A DNA stretch of 64,000 bases from Corynebacterium maris DSM 45190 (GTDB taxonomy: Bacteria > Actinomycetota > Actinomycetes > Mycobacteriales > Mycobacteriaceae): assembly GCF_000442645.1 (NCBI RefSeq), contig NC_021915.1, positions 2,046,001 to 2,110,000 on the forward strand. Reading direction: 5' to 3'. Position numbers and translations under genes: made by a program. Of this stretch, positions 1 to 8,442 are shown in pieces. The notes under the pieces are model-generated. The model was not told the DNA's origin and ran no database searches. It was given only the letters and a program-made list of their open reading frames with translations. Every line of letters starts with the position of its first letter. Position 1 is the stretch's first letter.

Positions 1-219
1 GCTGGCGCAGGCTCGGACGTAAACACCCGCCGGGCCGGCATCGCAAACTCCCCCGCCCCGGCACCGGCCCCTGCGCCTGCCCCGGCCCCGGCACCCGCGA
101 GCACGTACTACAAGAACTGCACTGCGGCACGGGCGGCAGGCGCCGCCCCCGTCTACGCCGGCTCCCCCGGTTACGGCCGCCACCTGGACCGCGACGGCGA
201 CGGCATCGGCTGCGAGTAA
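1..219 (+). CDS. Excalibur-domain protein, 3' end only
   Basis: The reading frame is open from base 1 and ends at a TAA. The visible part is a Pro-Ala tract followed by a C-terminal excalibur calcium-binding domain: a YYKNC start, an Ala-rich middle, then the acidic DRDGDGIGCE end. That DxDxDGxxCE loop is the family's calcium site. The last 60 or so residues are almost identical to the end of the complete gene at 821-1774, so the two are tandem paralogues. The N-terminus lies outside the window. Excalibur domains occur in secreted or membrane-anchored proteins of Gram-positive bacteria; the specific role is unknown. Confidence 0.75.
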   Translation, partial: AGAGSDVNTRRAGIANSPAPAPAPAPAPAPAPASTYYKNCTAARAAGAAPVYAGSPGYGRHLDRDGDGIGCE

Positions 220-820
220 TCTCGCCCCACGGCCCCATAAAGCGAAGACACGGCCTACGACCACCAGGATGTGATCATGGGCCGCGCCCGCACTGCAGGA
301 CCATGGTCGAAAGAGCACGGACGCCGCAGCGCTGAGTGCACGGCCACCAACACCGCCCGCGCTACCACTGGTGGGTACCTAGCTTCAAATATTTCTGCCG
401 ACCGTCTAACTCTGGTGCGCACCACTTGCGCGCCCTGCCGGTAGTCGATTCTTCACCCGCCTGCACGATGCTCACCGCAGCGTAGAAATCGTCAGGGCCA
501 GACGCTCCAGACTAGGCAGACCGAGCTCCCTTGCCGCGCAGTGGTGGCAGTTCCCCCTGGTTCGCCAGTCCACCTACAGCCACTACTGCAAGGCCTGTCA
601 CCGTTATTAACGCCCCTTGGGGCCCGCCCGAACCCGCGAGTGGAACAATAAATAGTGAGACACCTAACTTACCCTTGCCATTTCCCTTTCTTCTTCCTGT
701 GTGTATCCTAAAAACATTCTGATTCGGCCCTCTGCTTCCAGATTCTCCCCGAGCTGTTGCGGCTGATTCACCTGTTCAGCGCTTACCCACAAGGGGTAGA
801 CGCTTGCCGAAAGGGTCACC
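220..820. other. Intergenic region, no convincing gene
   Basis: About 600 bases lie between the two excalibur genes. I see no ORF with a good ribosome site and family-like composition. A short open frame at 531-722 is Pro/Ser-rich and unconvincing. The first 80 bases after the stop vaguely resemble the sequence after the second excalibur gene, including a poor version of its hairpin. This fits an old duplication that included the downstream flank. Confidence 0.5.
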
Positions 821-1774
821 GTGGACACCGCTAGCCATCACAGCGAAGAACAAAAGAAACCATCGAGAATTGGGACCATTGTCGCTTGGATCGTAGTAAT
901 ATTTTTCGGCATCGGAGCCGTAGGTTTCTTAAGCGAAGGCAGTGCCTCCGAGAGAATCGGTGGTTTTCTTGCCTCACTGGCATTCGCCCTTCCCGCCGCG
1001 TGGTTGTTGTACTGCCGACACCGGGATCACAAAGCCCACGAGAACTATGCTGCAGCAGCGGAAACTGAAGCACCCTCTCCAGGAAACCCCTTCGCCACCC
1101 ACGAAATGGCGGCTATACAGCCCCCGCACCGGAAGCCTCGCCGGTGGGGGCGGGTCGCCGGAGCTTCCGTCGTCATGGCTCTGATCGGCATTCTGATCAT
1201 GCCCACGCCGGAACCGGTGGACGTCCAGCCTGCTGCGGAGGAAGTCACCTCGCCGACCCAAACTCCCACCCCGACCCCCGATGAGCGTGAGGAAGAAAAG
1301 CGGAAGGCGGAAAAGGAGCGGGAGGCTGAGAAGAGCCGCGTCGAGGAATCGAAGGAGAAGGCGGCGGAAGAATCTGCCGCCAAGGAGTCGGAGAAGCGAG
1401 AGGCAGAGAAGTCCGCCGCCCGGGAATCGGAGCGGCAGGCCGCCGAGGAGGCTGCTGAGGAGCAGGCCCGCGAGGAAGAAGCGGCCCGAGAGCAGGAAGA
1501 GCGAGATAGGGTCGCCCGAGAAGAAGCGGAACGTGAGCGCATCGCTCAAGAGGAAGCGGCAGCTGCCGCCGAGCGGACTCGGATCCAACAGCAGCAGCAG
1601 TTCGTCCCGGCGCCAGCACCCGCGCCCGCACCTGTCCCGGCACCCGCCCCCGCCAGCACGTACTACAAGAACTGCGCTGCGGCGCGGGCGGCAGGCGCCG
1701 CTCCCGTCTATGCCGGCTCCCCCGGTTACGGCTCCCACCTAGACCGCGACGGCGACGGCATCGGCTGCGAGTAA
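821..1774 (+). CDS. Membrane-anchored excalibur-domain protein with charged coiled coil
   Basis: The 317-residue protein starts at GTG. Residues about 17-35 and 44-62 are hydrophobic and form a membrane hairpin, and a third hydrophobic stretch lies near 112-127. Residues about 145-250 are a Glu/Lys/Arg/Ala-rich segment, predicted to be a long charged helix or coiled coil. A Pro-Ala tract follows, then a C-terminal excalibur domain with Cys, the DRDGDGIGCE calcium loop and the YYKNC start. The layout suggests an envelope protein that projects a calcium-binding tip from the membrane. The C-terminus duplicates the partial gene at 1-219. A strong hairpin follows the stop. No specific function can be assigned. 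Confidence 0.8.
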   Translation: MDTASHHSEEQKKPSRIGTIVAWIVVIFFGIGAVGFLSEGSASERIGGFLASLAFALPAAWLLYCRHRDHKAHENYAAAAETEAPSPGNPFATHEMAAIQPPHRKPRRWGRVAGASVVMALIGILIMPTPEPVDVQPAAEEVTSPTQTPTPTPDEREEEKRKAEKEREAEKSRVEESKEKAAEESAAKESEKREAEKSAARESERQAAEEAAEEQAREEEAAREQEERDRVAREEAERERIAQEEAAAAAERTRIQQQQQFVPAPAPAPAPVPAPAPASTYYKNCAAARAAGAAPVYAGSPGYGSHLDRDGDGIGCE

Positions 1775-1795
1775 CCTCGCTCCATAAAACACCGA

Positions 1796-1833
1796 CCCGG
1801 CCCACGATCGCATGCTGCTGATCGTGGGCCGGG
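1796..1833. terminator. Hairpin terminator between convergent genes
   Basis: A perfect 14-bp stem (CCCGGCCCACGATC pairing with GATCGTGGGCCGGG) with a 10-base loop lies 22 bases after the excalibur stop and 46 bases from the end of the convergent phosphoesterase gene. There is only a weak T run (TT). It could serve both genes. Confidence 0.7.
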
Positions 1834-1879
1834 TTCGTGATGCGCAAGGTTATCCGGGCGACCTCACCCGCTTCAGCGA

Positions 1880-3784
1880 TTAGCGGAGCAGGGAGCTGGA
1901 GAGGTTGCTGGAGAAGTCGGCCAGGCCATCGCCGCCGGTGTTCCCCTCGTCGATGTTCTCGTCCTCGTCCACATCGTCCGCGACCTCACCTTCACCGTCG
2001 ACGGTGAAGGTCAGCGTCTCGGTGTAGGCGTTGCCGTGGACGTCGGTCGCGGTGACCTCCGCGGTGTGCTCACCGGCGGTCAGGTCGGCCGGCAGCGGCA
2101 AACGCCAGATGTGGGAGGCGCGGTCAGCAACGCTGCCGCCGTGGACCAGCTGCTGCTGCACGGCCGCCGGGTCGGACCACTCGGCGCCGACGTTGACGTC
2201 CTCGCCGTTCATCTGCTGGGTGCGCTCGGCCAGCACCGGTTCGCCGCCATCGAAGGAGACCTCGACGGTGGAGCCGGTGGAACCGATCCAGAAGTTCGTG
2301 GTCAGCCAGGTCTCAGAGACCTCGCCCGCCGGGACCGTCAGCGGGTCAGCGAAAGCCTCGGCCTCCCCGGCGTTGTCCAGGTTGGCCTCGTACCAGTCCC
2401 GGTAAGCCGGGGTATTCAGCGACAGCGCCATCTGCATGGACTGCTCCTCACCGCGCACGGTGTAGAACTCGGAGACCTCACTGCCGTCAATGTCGAGGGT
2501 CAGCACGCCCGGCAGGGAACCGTCGCGGCCGACGGCCTCCGGCAGGCCGTTGTCCAGCGTGCGGCCGTTGTACCAGTCGCCGGAGATCGCGCCGGCCACG
2601 ATGTGGGTGAACGGCAGCGCCTCCACGCCGTAGAGCTCCCGCCAGCCCGCCAGGCTGTCACCCTCGCGCATATTCGACAGCGCGTGAGTGTGGCCGCTGA
2701 CCGCGATGGCCTCACGGTCACCGATGATCTCGTAGATCTCCTGGACCTGATCGATCTGGTGCACGTCCGAGTCCTGGTCCGCGAAAGACATCAGCGGGAC
2801 GTGGGTGGCCAGCACGATCAGCTTGTCCTCGGGGGTGTTCGCGATGTCCTGGCGCAGCCACTCCAGCTGCTCCTCATCGACCGCGCCGTTGTAGCCGCCG
2901 CCGGCCACCGGGTACTCCACCGACTCCAACGCCACCACGTGCGCGTTGCCCACGTCGAAGGAGTAGTACTCCGGGCCGAAGTTCGCGCGGTAGGTGTCGA
3001 ACTTGTGCTCGCCGTCTGTCGCGTCGAAGTCCAGGTCGTGGTTGCCCGGCAAGAAGCGCGCCGGGCCGTTGAGCGTGCCGGTCATGTCCTTGACGTCCGG
3101 GTACAATGACAGGTCGTCGCCGACGACGTCGCCGATGAACAGCGCGCCGCAGGAGCTGTAGTCGTCGCGCTCGGCGAGGTCGGCGAAGGCGCCGGCCCGG
3201 GCGAGCTCGACTTCCTCGACGGTGTAGGTCTGGATGTCGCCGCCGATGACGCAGTGCTGGTCGGCCGCCGCGGTGCCCTGCGACTGCATGAGCGGGAAGT
3301 TCACCGCGTCCGGCAGCGCACCGGTCGGATCGATGCCACCGTAGCGCAGCTCCGGGGAGCCTTCCGGGACGTGGTGGTAGTAGAACTGCGCGACGTTGTG
3401 CTCGTCCACCGGGACCTGGTAGCCGGCGGGCTGGGTGATGAACACGGTGGTGTTGTCGTCGACCGGCACCTCGTAGCGCCCCTCGCTGTCGGTGAGCACT
3501 ACGTCGCGGCCGTTGGAAACCGCCACGCCCTCGACGCCCGGCTCGTCCTTGTCGCGGACGGAGTTCTGGTTTTGGTCGTCGAAGACCACCCCGGAGAGCA
3601 CCGTGTCGTCTCCGGCGTCGTCGACGACTTCGACGGAGCCACGATAGGCGTCGTTGTCCCATCCGGATTCCTGGGCCATGGCCACCGGGGTGACCAGGCC
3701 GGCCAGTGCCACGGCGATACCGGAGGCGACGGCGGTGGCCCGGCGGAGGGAGGATGTGTGGCCGGGTCTCGGCTGTGCGTTCAT
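1880..3784 (-). CDS. Secreted calcineurin-like metallophosphoesterase
   Basis: The protein has 634 residues from the chosen ATG at 3784; an open frame runs 29 codons further, but that extension lacks signal-peptide character. After a short basic stretch there is a hydrophobic signal segment ending in an Ala-Met-Ala-like site before QESGWDN. Residues about 50-130 resemble the N-terminal beta domain found in this family. The catalytic core carries the calcineurin motifs GDVVGDD, GNHDLDF, ATHVPL and SGHTHA, which bind two metal ions. The C-terminal 200 residues are a beta-rich MetallophosC-like region. It probably hydrolyses phosphate esters outside the cell. The substrate is unknown. The last 30 residues are acidic and Gly/Ser-rich. 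Confidence 0.85.
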   Translation of the reverse strand: MNAQPRPGHTSSLRRATAVASGIAVALAGLVTPVAMAQESGWDNDAYRGSVEVVDDAGDDTVLSGVVFDDQNQNSVRDKDEPGVEGVAVSNGRDVVLTDSEGRYEVPVDDNTTVFITQPAGYQVPVDEHNVAQFYYHHVPEGSPELRYGGIDPTGALPDAVNFPLMQSQGTAAADQHCVIGGDIQTYTVEEVELARAGAFADLAERDDYSSCGALFIGDVVGDDLSLYPDVKDMTGTLNGPARFLPGNHDLDFDATDGEHKFDTYRANFGPEYYSFDVGNAHVVALESVEYPVAGGGYNGAVDEEQLEWLRQDIANTPEDKLIVLATHVPLMSFADQDSDVHQIDQVQEIYEIIGDREAIAVSGHTHALSNMREGDSLAGWRELYGVEALPFTHIVAGAISGDWYNGRTLDNGLPEAVGRDGSLPGVLTLDIDGSEVSEFYTVRGEEQSMQMALSLNTPAYRDWYEANLDNAGEAEAFADPLTVPAGEVSETWLTTNFWIGSTGSTVEVSFDGGEPVLAERTQQMNGEDVNVGAEWSDPAAVQQQLVHGGSVADRASHIWRLPLPADLTAGEHTAEVTATDVHGNAYTETLTFTVDGEGEVADDVDEDENIDEGNTGGDGLADFSSNLSSSLLR

Positions 3785-4100
3785 CGTTTTTTTGCTGTCC
3801 GATCTTGTTGTCTGTTGGCGCGCAGGCGCCGGATGTTCGAGAACCCTGCGGCGCTGGTTAGCCCCACACAACGGTGGAAAGCGCCGAGGAGCACCGAAAC
3901 CAGGGGCAAGGGCCTGGTCGCGGCGCTGGCTCTGAAGATAGGAAAGCGAAAGTAATAAACAGTTACGTCAGCATGAATAACTGGGCAACGCTGTCATAAC
4001 TCTCGCGTCATTGGTCACTCCCCTCCTTCCTGGACTTGACGACGCCCCCGCGCACGGTGGGTGCGCGAGGGCGGTGATGAGCAAGCAAAGGGGTAGTGAG
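3785..4100. other. Intergenic region upstream of the phosphoesterase
   Basis: No gene is seen. It should hold the leftward promoter of the phosphoesterase gene, but I could not pick out -35/-10 boxes with good spacing. An open frame at 4011-4229 is a shadow of the degraded tctA fragment and the spacer. Confidence 0.4.
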
Positions 4101-4396
4101 TTAGACGCCGACCTTGGCCTCCTCTTCGTCTACGGGTGCGGCCGGGGCGGCGACATCGGACTTCTGGCTGGCGCGGCTGCGGACGTGCTGGACGACGGTG
4201 ACCGCATCGCGATGCCCAACAGCAGGTAGACCGTGATGGTGAACGGGCTGCTGATCAGGACGGAGACGTCGCCCTCAGAGACCGCGAGGGCGCGGCGCAG
4301 CTCGGTTTCGGCCATGGGGCCCAGCACCACGGCGATGAGCACCGGGGCCACCGGGATGTTGTAGCGGCGCATCATGAAGCCCAGCAGGCCCAGGAC
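4101..4396 (-). pseudogene. 3' remnant of a TctA tricarboxylate-transporter permease gene
   Basis: Reading leftward from 4396, the frame gives VLGLLGFMMRRYNIPVAPVL and then LGPMAETELRRALAVSEGD, the conserved C-terminal core of TctA permeases. After GIA near 4210 the frame is lost. A different frame continues as VTVVQHVRSRASQKS and ends in an acidic tail at a TAA (4101-4103), so a small indel has broken it. Homology stops abruptly at 4396. A matching upstream piece of the same family lies at 8313-8442 in the opposite orientation. Confidence 0.85.
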
Positions 4397-4438
4397 ACTA
4401 GTTCCAGCGTGCCTACTAAACGGGATCAGGCTTGTGCG

Positions 4439-5275
4439 CTAGGGACTGATATGAGGGCAGACGTCCTTTCGGTCTAGAACCCGATGACCCTCCACCCGAG
4501 TCGTCAGGAGCATCTCGACCGGGCCAGAGCACGGAACCGGGCTCGAATGCGACCATTCGAAAAATGCGCGCTGTTCATCAATACAGGGATCTTGAGGGTT
4601 CGAGATCAGCTTGTATTCAGGTATTCGACCTGCGAGTTCTAGGCGGTCCAGCAGAGATATTTGCTCCGGATGCAGGAACCTATATTTTTCTAACGGCATG
4701 CCGATGATGTATTTTTCCACTGCTTTTATCGAACCGGCAAACCAATTAGCGAAATCAATCTGGGGAACTTCAGCGACCGCCCGCGAGCCATCAAGGTGGG
4801 CGGCCGCTCCAATAGCGCCAAAGCCACCAAGGGATGAACCGTAGAAGACGATCCGTGAATAAGGGATGCCTCCACTGGTGGCTATCTCGCCAACGATCTC
4901 GCTGATTGTCCTTACTACATCATGTTCTGGGTGAATGTACCACGCCCCGTTTAATCGCTCATCCTGCTGCACCGCTGGATCAGAGAACGATACCACTTCA
5001 GCATTTGGCCATTCATTAACCCATTTTCCACGGGTAAAATATATGCGTTTTCTATCTTCACGTTTGGAGCTGAGCGCGGCTGGCATGAGCACGACGAGCC
5101 CATCAGGAGTAGAGCGCTCGGTAATTGCGTAATGGATCGGGAGTCCACCGAGTCGGGAGGACTGACATTGAATCATACCTGGAGGAGCTACCATGCGTAG
5201 TGATTCTGCCAGATCGCGCCCCTTTCGGGGGACACCCCCTTGTTTACTCTTAACGCTGAGAAAACTACCCTGCAT
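4439..5275 (-). CDS. Asp2-like alpha/beta hydrolase
   Basis: The 278-residue protein starts at an ATG preceded by AGGAAA at good spacing. The nucleophile elbow is GSSLGG (Ser148), with probable acid Asp229 and His264 in an EGHRVL context. It has no signal peptide. The fold is inferred from the elbow and residue order. The closest resemblance inside the window is the C-terminal domain of the heparinase fusion at 17498-20155 (GSSKGG), and both recall the Asp2-like hydrolases of accessory Sec/glycan loci. It may act on acyl groups of a glycan or glycoprotein, but this is inferred. It is AT-richer than the core genome and lies in the island between the tctA fragments. Confidence 0.65.
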   Translation of the reverse strand: MQGSFLSVKSKQGGVPRKGRDLAESLRMVAPPGMIQCQSSRLGGLPIHYAITERSTPDGLVVLMPAALSSKREDRKRIYFTRGKWVNEWPNAEVVSFSDPAVQQDERLNGAWYIHPEHDVVRTISEIVGEIATSGGIPYSRIVFYGSSLGGFGAIGAAAHLDGSRAVAEVPQIDFANWFAGSIKAVEKYIIGMPLEKYRFLHPEQISLLDRLELAGRIPEYKLISNPQDPCIDEQRAFFEWSHSSPVPCSGPVEMLLTTRVEGHRVLDRKDVCPHISP

Positions 5276-5322
5276 CGGCGCTTTCCTAAGCGCTCGGGGT
5301 GGTTAGTTGTACCGCGACTAGA

Positions 5323-5330
5323 ATTTAAGT
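5323..5330. repeat. 8-bp target-site duplication flanking the ISL3 remnant
   Basis: ATTTAAGT stands directly before the left inverted end (5331) and ATTTAAGG directly after the right end (5848-5855). Seven of eight bases match, the length typical of ISL3-family insertions. Confidence 0.7.
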
Positions 5331-5519
5331 GGCTCTTCAGGATCTGGGGTGCGTAGACAGCGGTAGGTAGTGCTTCGGGGAGGCACAACATGTAAGATCT
5401 TGGTCGGTTGAGATGATTTCTTCGCAGCTTTCATCTTGCGACCTGTCAGGGCCCCTATATGTTGTGCCACCCCGGAACATCACTCAGCGTCGCCTACGCA
5501 CTCCAGATCCGGATGAGCC
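5331..5519. repeat. Long imperfect palindrome (MITE-like) inside the ISL3 remnant
   Basis: The 26 bases at 5331-5356 match the reverse complement of 5494-5519 with three mismatches. The similarity continues inward, for example GGGGAGGCACAACATGTAAG against the complement of the stretch around 5455-5475. The arrangement is that of a miniature inverted-repeat element of about 189 bp, or of two abutting IS ends. Confidence 0.65.
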
Positions 5520-5834
5520 GATTATCGCCGCCTACCAACACCCGAAGCGATCGGAGGGTAAGAAGCTGATGCGGAAGGTGATCAGCGCGCTGCGCTCATC
5601 GACCATGCCCAAAGGCCTGGAGGAGATCAAGTAACTCGGCCGCACCCTTCACGACGCCAGAAGGACGTGCTGGCGTACTTCGATATCGGCGCATCCAACG
5701 GGCCGGTCGAAGCAATCAACGGCCGGTTGGAGCACCTGCGGGGAATCGCCCTGGGGTTCAAGAACCTCGGGCACTACATCTTGCGATCGTTGATTCACTC
5801 CGGGCAGCTACATACCAAAATCAACGCACTCTAA
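5518..5834 (+). pseudogene. ISL3 transposase C-terminal fragment, frameshifted
   Basis: The first frame reads IIAAYQHPKRSEGKKLM and ends at a stop at 5632-5634, just before LGRTL. A shifted frame then continues as KDVLAYFDIGASNGPVEAIN, GRLEHLRGIALGFKNL and LRSLIHSGQLHTKINAL to a TAA at 5832-5834. These are the conserved C-terminal motifs of ISL3 transposases, including the final catalytic-region SNGPVEAING. The N-terminal two thirds are missing. Confidence 0.85.
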
Positions 5835-5917
5835 ATCCGGGAGAGCCATTTAAGGTCAGGATCATCAACACTCCTGCTCGACGATACCCCGGGAAATCCG
5901 GGCTAAGACTCACACAA

Positions 5918-8086
5918 TCAAATTTTAATCATCGGCGTATCTTTAGTAATCGGGGAGTCCTTAAGGCCGGATCGAGCAAATACTTTAGAATGATAAAGGC
6001 CGGGCTCTAAATCCATTTCAAACAGCATTTGTGGCCGCGATGAGTACCATTCCATACCAATCCGCTCTCCATCCTTGTAAAGGTAGTATGCGAACTGCGT
6101 TCCGGCGCTCAGAGCTCCGGCCACTTGAGAGCTGATCATAATTCCGCCGGAGCACTGGACGGCAATAGGGCTGAAGTTGACAAGCGGAATATTGTTCCAA
6201 CCATCTTGAGGAACTTCCAAGACGGAAGGTTTTGATGATCGAATCACCGGCTTAACTTCTCTCTGCACCGTGAAACAGGACAAAATAGTTGACTTTCCCT
6301 TCCTGACGGTTGGAAAGAATACATCTGCAGCTGAAGCTACTTTAGAAACCAGAGTTGCTAAATGTTGCGGCTGTTTGTTGACCACAGCGAAAAGTCTCTG
6401 ATGAAAAACACTCAGTTCGGGTAGCTTATCCTGGCATACGTGAGATTCTACTAAACTGAAACAACGGCGGATAAAGTCTGCTTGTTTTTCCTGTGAGATA
6501 GGTTCGAAGCCGATGCCACGATCCGCGCGTCCCCACCCATCTGCCTGAAGCCTTTCCGGTTCAACTTCCTGTAAAGCATCAAGTTCACGCTGCCACAGCC
6601 TGTCATCCTCACTTATCCAATGCCTAGGTTCTGCTGTGAGTTTCTGCGTCCAGTCATCATTTTCAAAAGGATACTGTAAAAGTTCTGGGGCGGTTTGTTT
6701 GAAAATTTCATTAACCACCAGTCCTTCTGACCGGTCTTCAAATGAGCACAATTCAGCAGCTCGCCGGAAATATGCGTTAGATAAGAAATGAAATGCGACT
6801 TCATTACCAACGTGGGAAAAACGGGCGTGCCCAAAGTGTGTTCGATTACGCGTCTTCAAGTAATGCATGTTCATCATCTCAATGATTGAGCCTGGGCCAA
6901 GGGATTCAAACACCTCTGTCATAAAGCCAGCGATGGTATCATCAAACAAACCGGTTAATCTCCCGGTCTGCATATACCAGCTAAGTAATTTATCTACATT
7001 GGAGTCACCCTCTACTTCTCCAGAGGATTCCAATGAGTGAATCTTTTGACTTATTCGAATGCTGGTGTTTGTAGACCTCAGCATCTCTCCACCCCCGCCT
7101 CGCAGAGCAATGACTGGACTGGTGGCTATATTAACACTATTCTGCGGCGAATAAGCGTACGAGAAATTAGAGCGATACGACTGAAAAGAAGCCAGGGACT
7201 CACGAAAATCGACCGCGAAATTGGATGATTCACTTTTCCGCCACCACGACATTTTTAAATCCTGGCGTATAGCATTAGATATTCGGACATCATTCCTGAT
7301 GACGGTACGCGAATATTTTGTGGCAAATTTGCGGGGGTCAGCTGTCCGAATTTGAACATCATCTTTGATGCCAGCTTTAAGACATAGCGCAAGAAGAAGG
7401 CGAGAATCAACTCCACCAGAAAGAAACAGAGTTTTATCCAGATCATACGTTCTAAAGATATTCTTCAACGAATCAGTGGCATATGAAACGCCACGCGCGA
7501 TAGCTTCTTCAAAATTATCTATTGAAGATGCTTTCTCTAATACGTTGCGGGATATAGTTCTAATGGTCTCTTTGGTTATCAGTAATGCTTTATCGAGCGA
7601 GAGGATTTTGATTTCGCGCGCCATCGTCCGATGAACGCTGGGGTTTGCAAAATGGACAGACTTAGCAGACACAGTTGTAAGGTAATTTTCGAAATCAAGC
7701 GTTGGATCAACCCCCCATTCCACTAGGCCAGCGCGAGCACCATAAAATGAGTCCGATAAAATTATTGCACGCCCCGGAACTATCGCGTAGAAAACGGGGC
7801 AGTACCCGTACGGGTCAGCGAATACGAGATAGTCGTTACTTCGAGGAGTGGACCGCTCAGCAACAGCCATCCACTCACCAACGCATTCGCTAAGTTCGGG
7901 TACGGTAATTCCTGTTAAATCAGACATTCCTAACGTCATGTCAAAGGTTATTTCAGGACCCGAGCCGATTCCCGCAGCTGTTAAAATTTCAAAACTGGTA
8001 AGATCCCCTGTTTCGGTCAGGTGTGTCCCTTCAATACCGGAAGCGCTAGTTTCAATACTTACAAAATTCGCGGTTTTAAATAACAT
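5918..8086 (-). CDS. Asparagine-synthase-like protein lacking the glutaminase cysteine
   Basis: The 722-residue protein starts at an ATG with a clear AGGAAA site. Residues 1-170 resemble a degenerate class II glutamine-amidotransferase region but have no N-terminal Cys nucleophile. Residues 223-228 are SGGVDS, the PP-loop that activates a carboxylate as acyl-AMP in asparagine-synthase domains. Residues about 620-722 form a separate Tyr-rich beta domain (FAYYLYKDGERIGMEWYSS). It may amidate a carboxyl group, for example a uronic acid in the nearby glycan, or make another amide bond using free ammonia or an amine. The function is inferred. It is AT-rich compared with the core genome, suggesting transfer. 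Confidence 0.7.
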   Translation of the reverse strand: MLFKTANFVSIETSASGIEGTHLTETGDLTSFEILTAAGIGSGPEITFDMTLGMSDLTGITVPELSECVGEWMAVAERSTPRSNDYLVFADPYGYCPVFYAIVPGRAIILSDSFYGARAGLVEWGVDPTLDFENYLTTVSAKSVHFANPSVHRTMAREIKILSLDKALLITKETIRTISRNVLEKASSIDNFEEAIARGVSYATDSLKNIFRTYDLDKTLFLSGGVDSRLLLALCLKAGIKDDVQIRTADPRKFATKYSRTVIRNDVRISNAIRQDLKMSWWRKSESSNFAVDFRESLASFQSYRSNFSYAYSPQNSVNIATSPVIALRGGGGEMLRSTNTSIRISQKIHSLESSGEVEGDSNVDKLLSWYMQTGRLTGLFDDTIAGFMTEVFESLGPGSIIEMMNMHYLKTRNRTHFGHARFSHVGNEVAFHFLSNAYFRRAAELCSFEDRSEGLVVNEIFKQTAPELLQYPFENDDWTQKLTAEPRHWISEDDRLWQRELDALQEVEPERLQADGWGRADRGIGFEPISQEKQADFIRRCFSLVESHVCQDKLPELSVFHQRLFAVVNKQPQHLATLVSKVASAADVFFPTVRKGKSTILSCFTVQREVKPVIRSSKPSVLEVPQDGWNNIPLVNFSPIAVQCSGGIMISSQVAGALSAGTQFAYYLYKDGERIGMEWYSSRPQMLFEMDLEPGLYHSKVFARSGLKDSPITKDTPMIKI

Positions 8087-8312
8087 TATTTCCTCGTTTT
8101 TAATGTTTATTGGGTGCAGTAGTTAAATCTGCAAAGGCTAGTTAACCACTCAGGCTGGTCAACCAAACTTTATAGTGTATGCGACTTTACCCGAATTTTA
8201 TTAATTTAGTGTGGTAGTCACTCGTCAGGGCTGATACGTTAAGTCACCTCGGTGACATCGTCGGGCAACGAGACACAACGTGGGTGGTCTGTTCAGCGAA
8301 CTGTGATGTACA

Positions 8313-8442
8313 GTGAATCTCCCGATGTGGGGCAAGCTGCTCCACGTCCCGCGCCCGTACCTGTACGCCGGCATCGCGGTGCTGTCGATGCTCGGCGTCT
8401 ACGCCATCGGCTCCTCGGTGCTGAACCTGTGGCTGGTGCTAG
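8313..8442 (+). pseudogene. Internal fragment of a tctA permease gene
   Basis: The frame from 8313 reads NLPMWGKLLHVPRPYLYAGI and then VLSMLGVYAIGSSVLNLWLV. This is the TctA segment that directly precedes the piece found at 4101-4396. An in-frame stop lies just upstream (8304-8306), so the N-terminal half of the gene is not here. The fragment ends exactly where the inverted repeat of the IS1380-type element begins. It is on the opposite strand to the other fragment. Confidence 0.85.

Larger units (their letters stand above)
5331..5847. mobile_element. Degenerate ISL3-family insertion sequence
   Basis: The left end begins GGCTCTTCAGGATCTGGGGT. The right end, read inward on the minus strand, begins GGCTCTCCCGGATTTAGAGT. 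These are matching terminal inverted repeats flanked by an 8-bp duplication. The 517-bp element keeps only the last third of an ISL3-type transposase, in two frames. A third copy of the end sequence lies inverted at 5494-5519, making 5331-5519 a long imperfect palindrome. It is either an internally deleted element or a small element joined to an IS fragment. It cannot transpose on its own. Confidence 0.8.

Noticed and set aside
531..722. Open frame of 63 codons between the excalibur genes
   Set aside because: No ribosome site, low-complexity Pro/Ser composition, and no family-like features.
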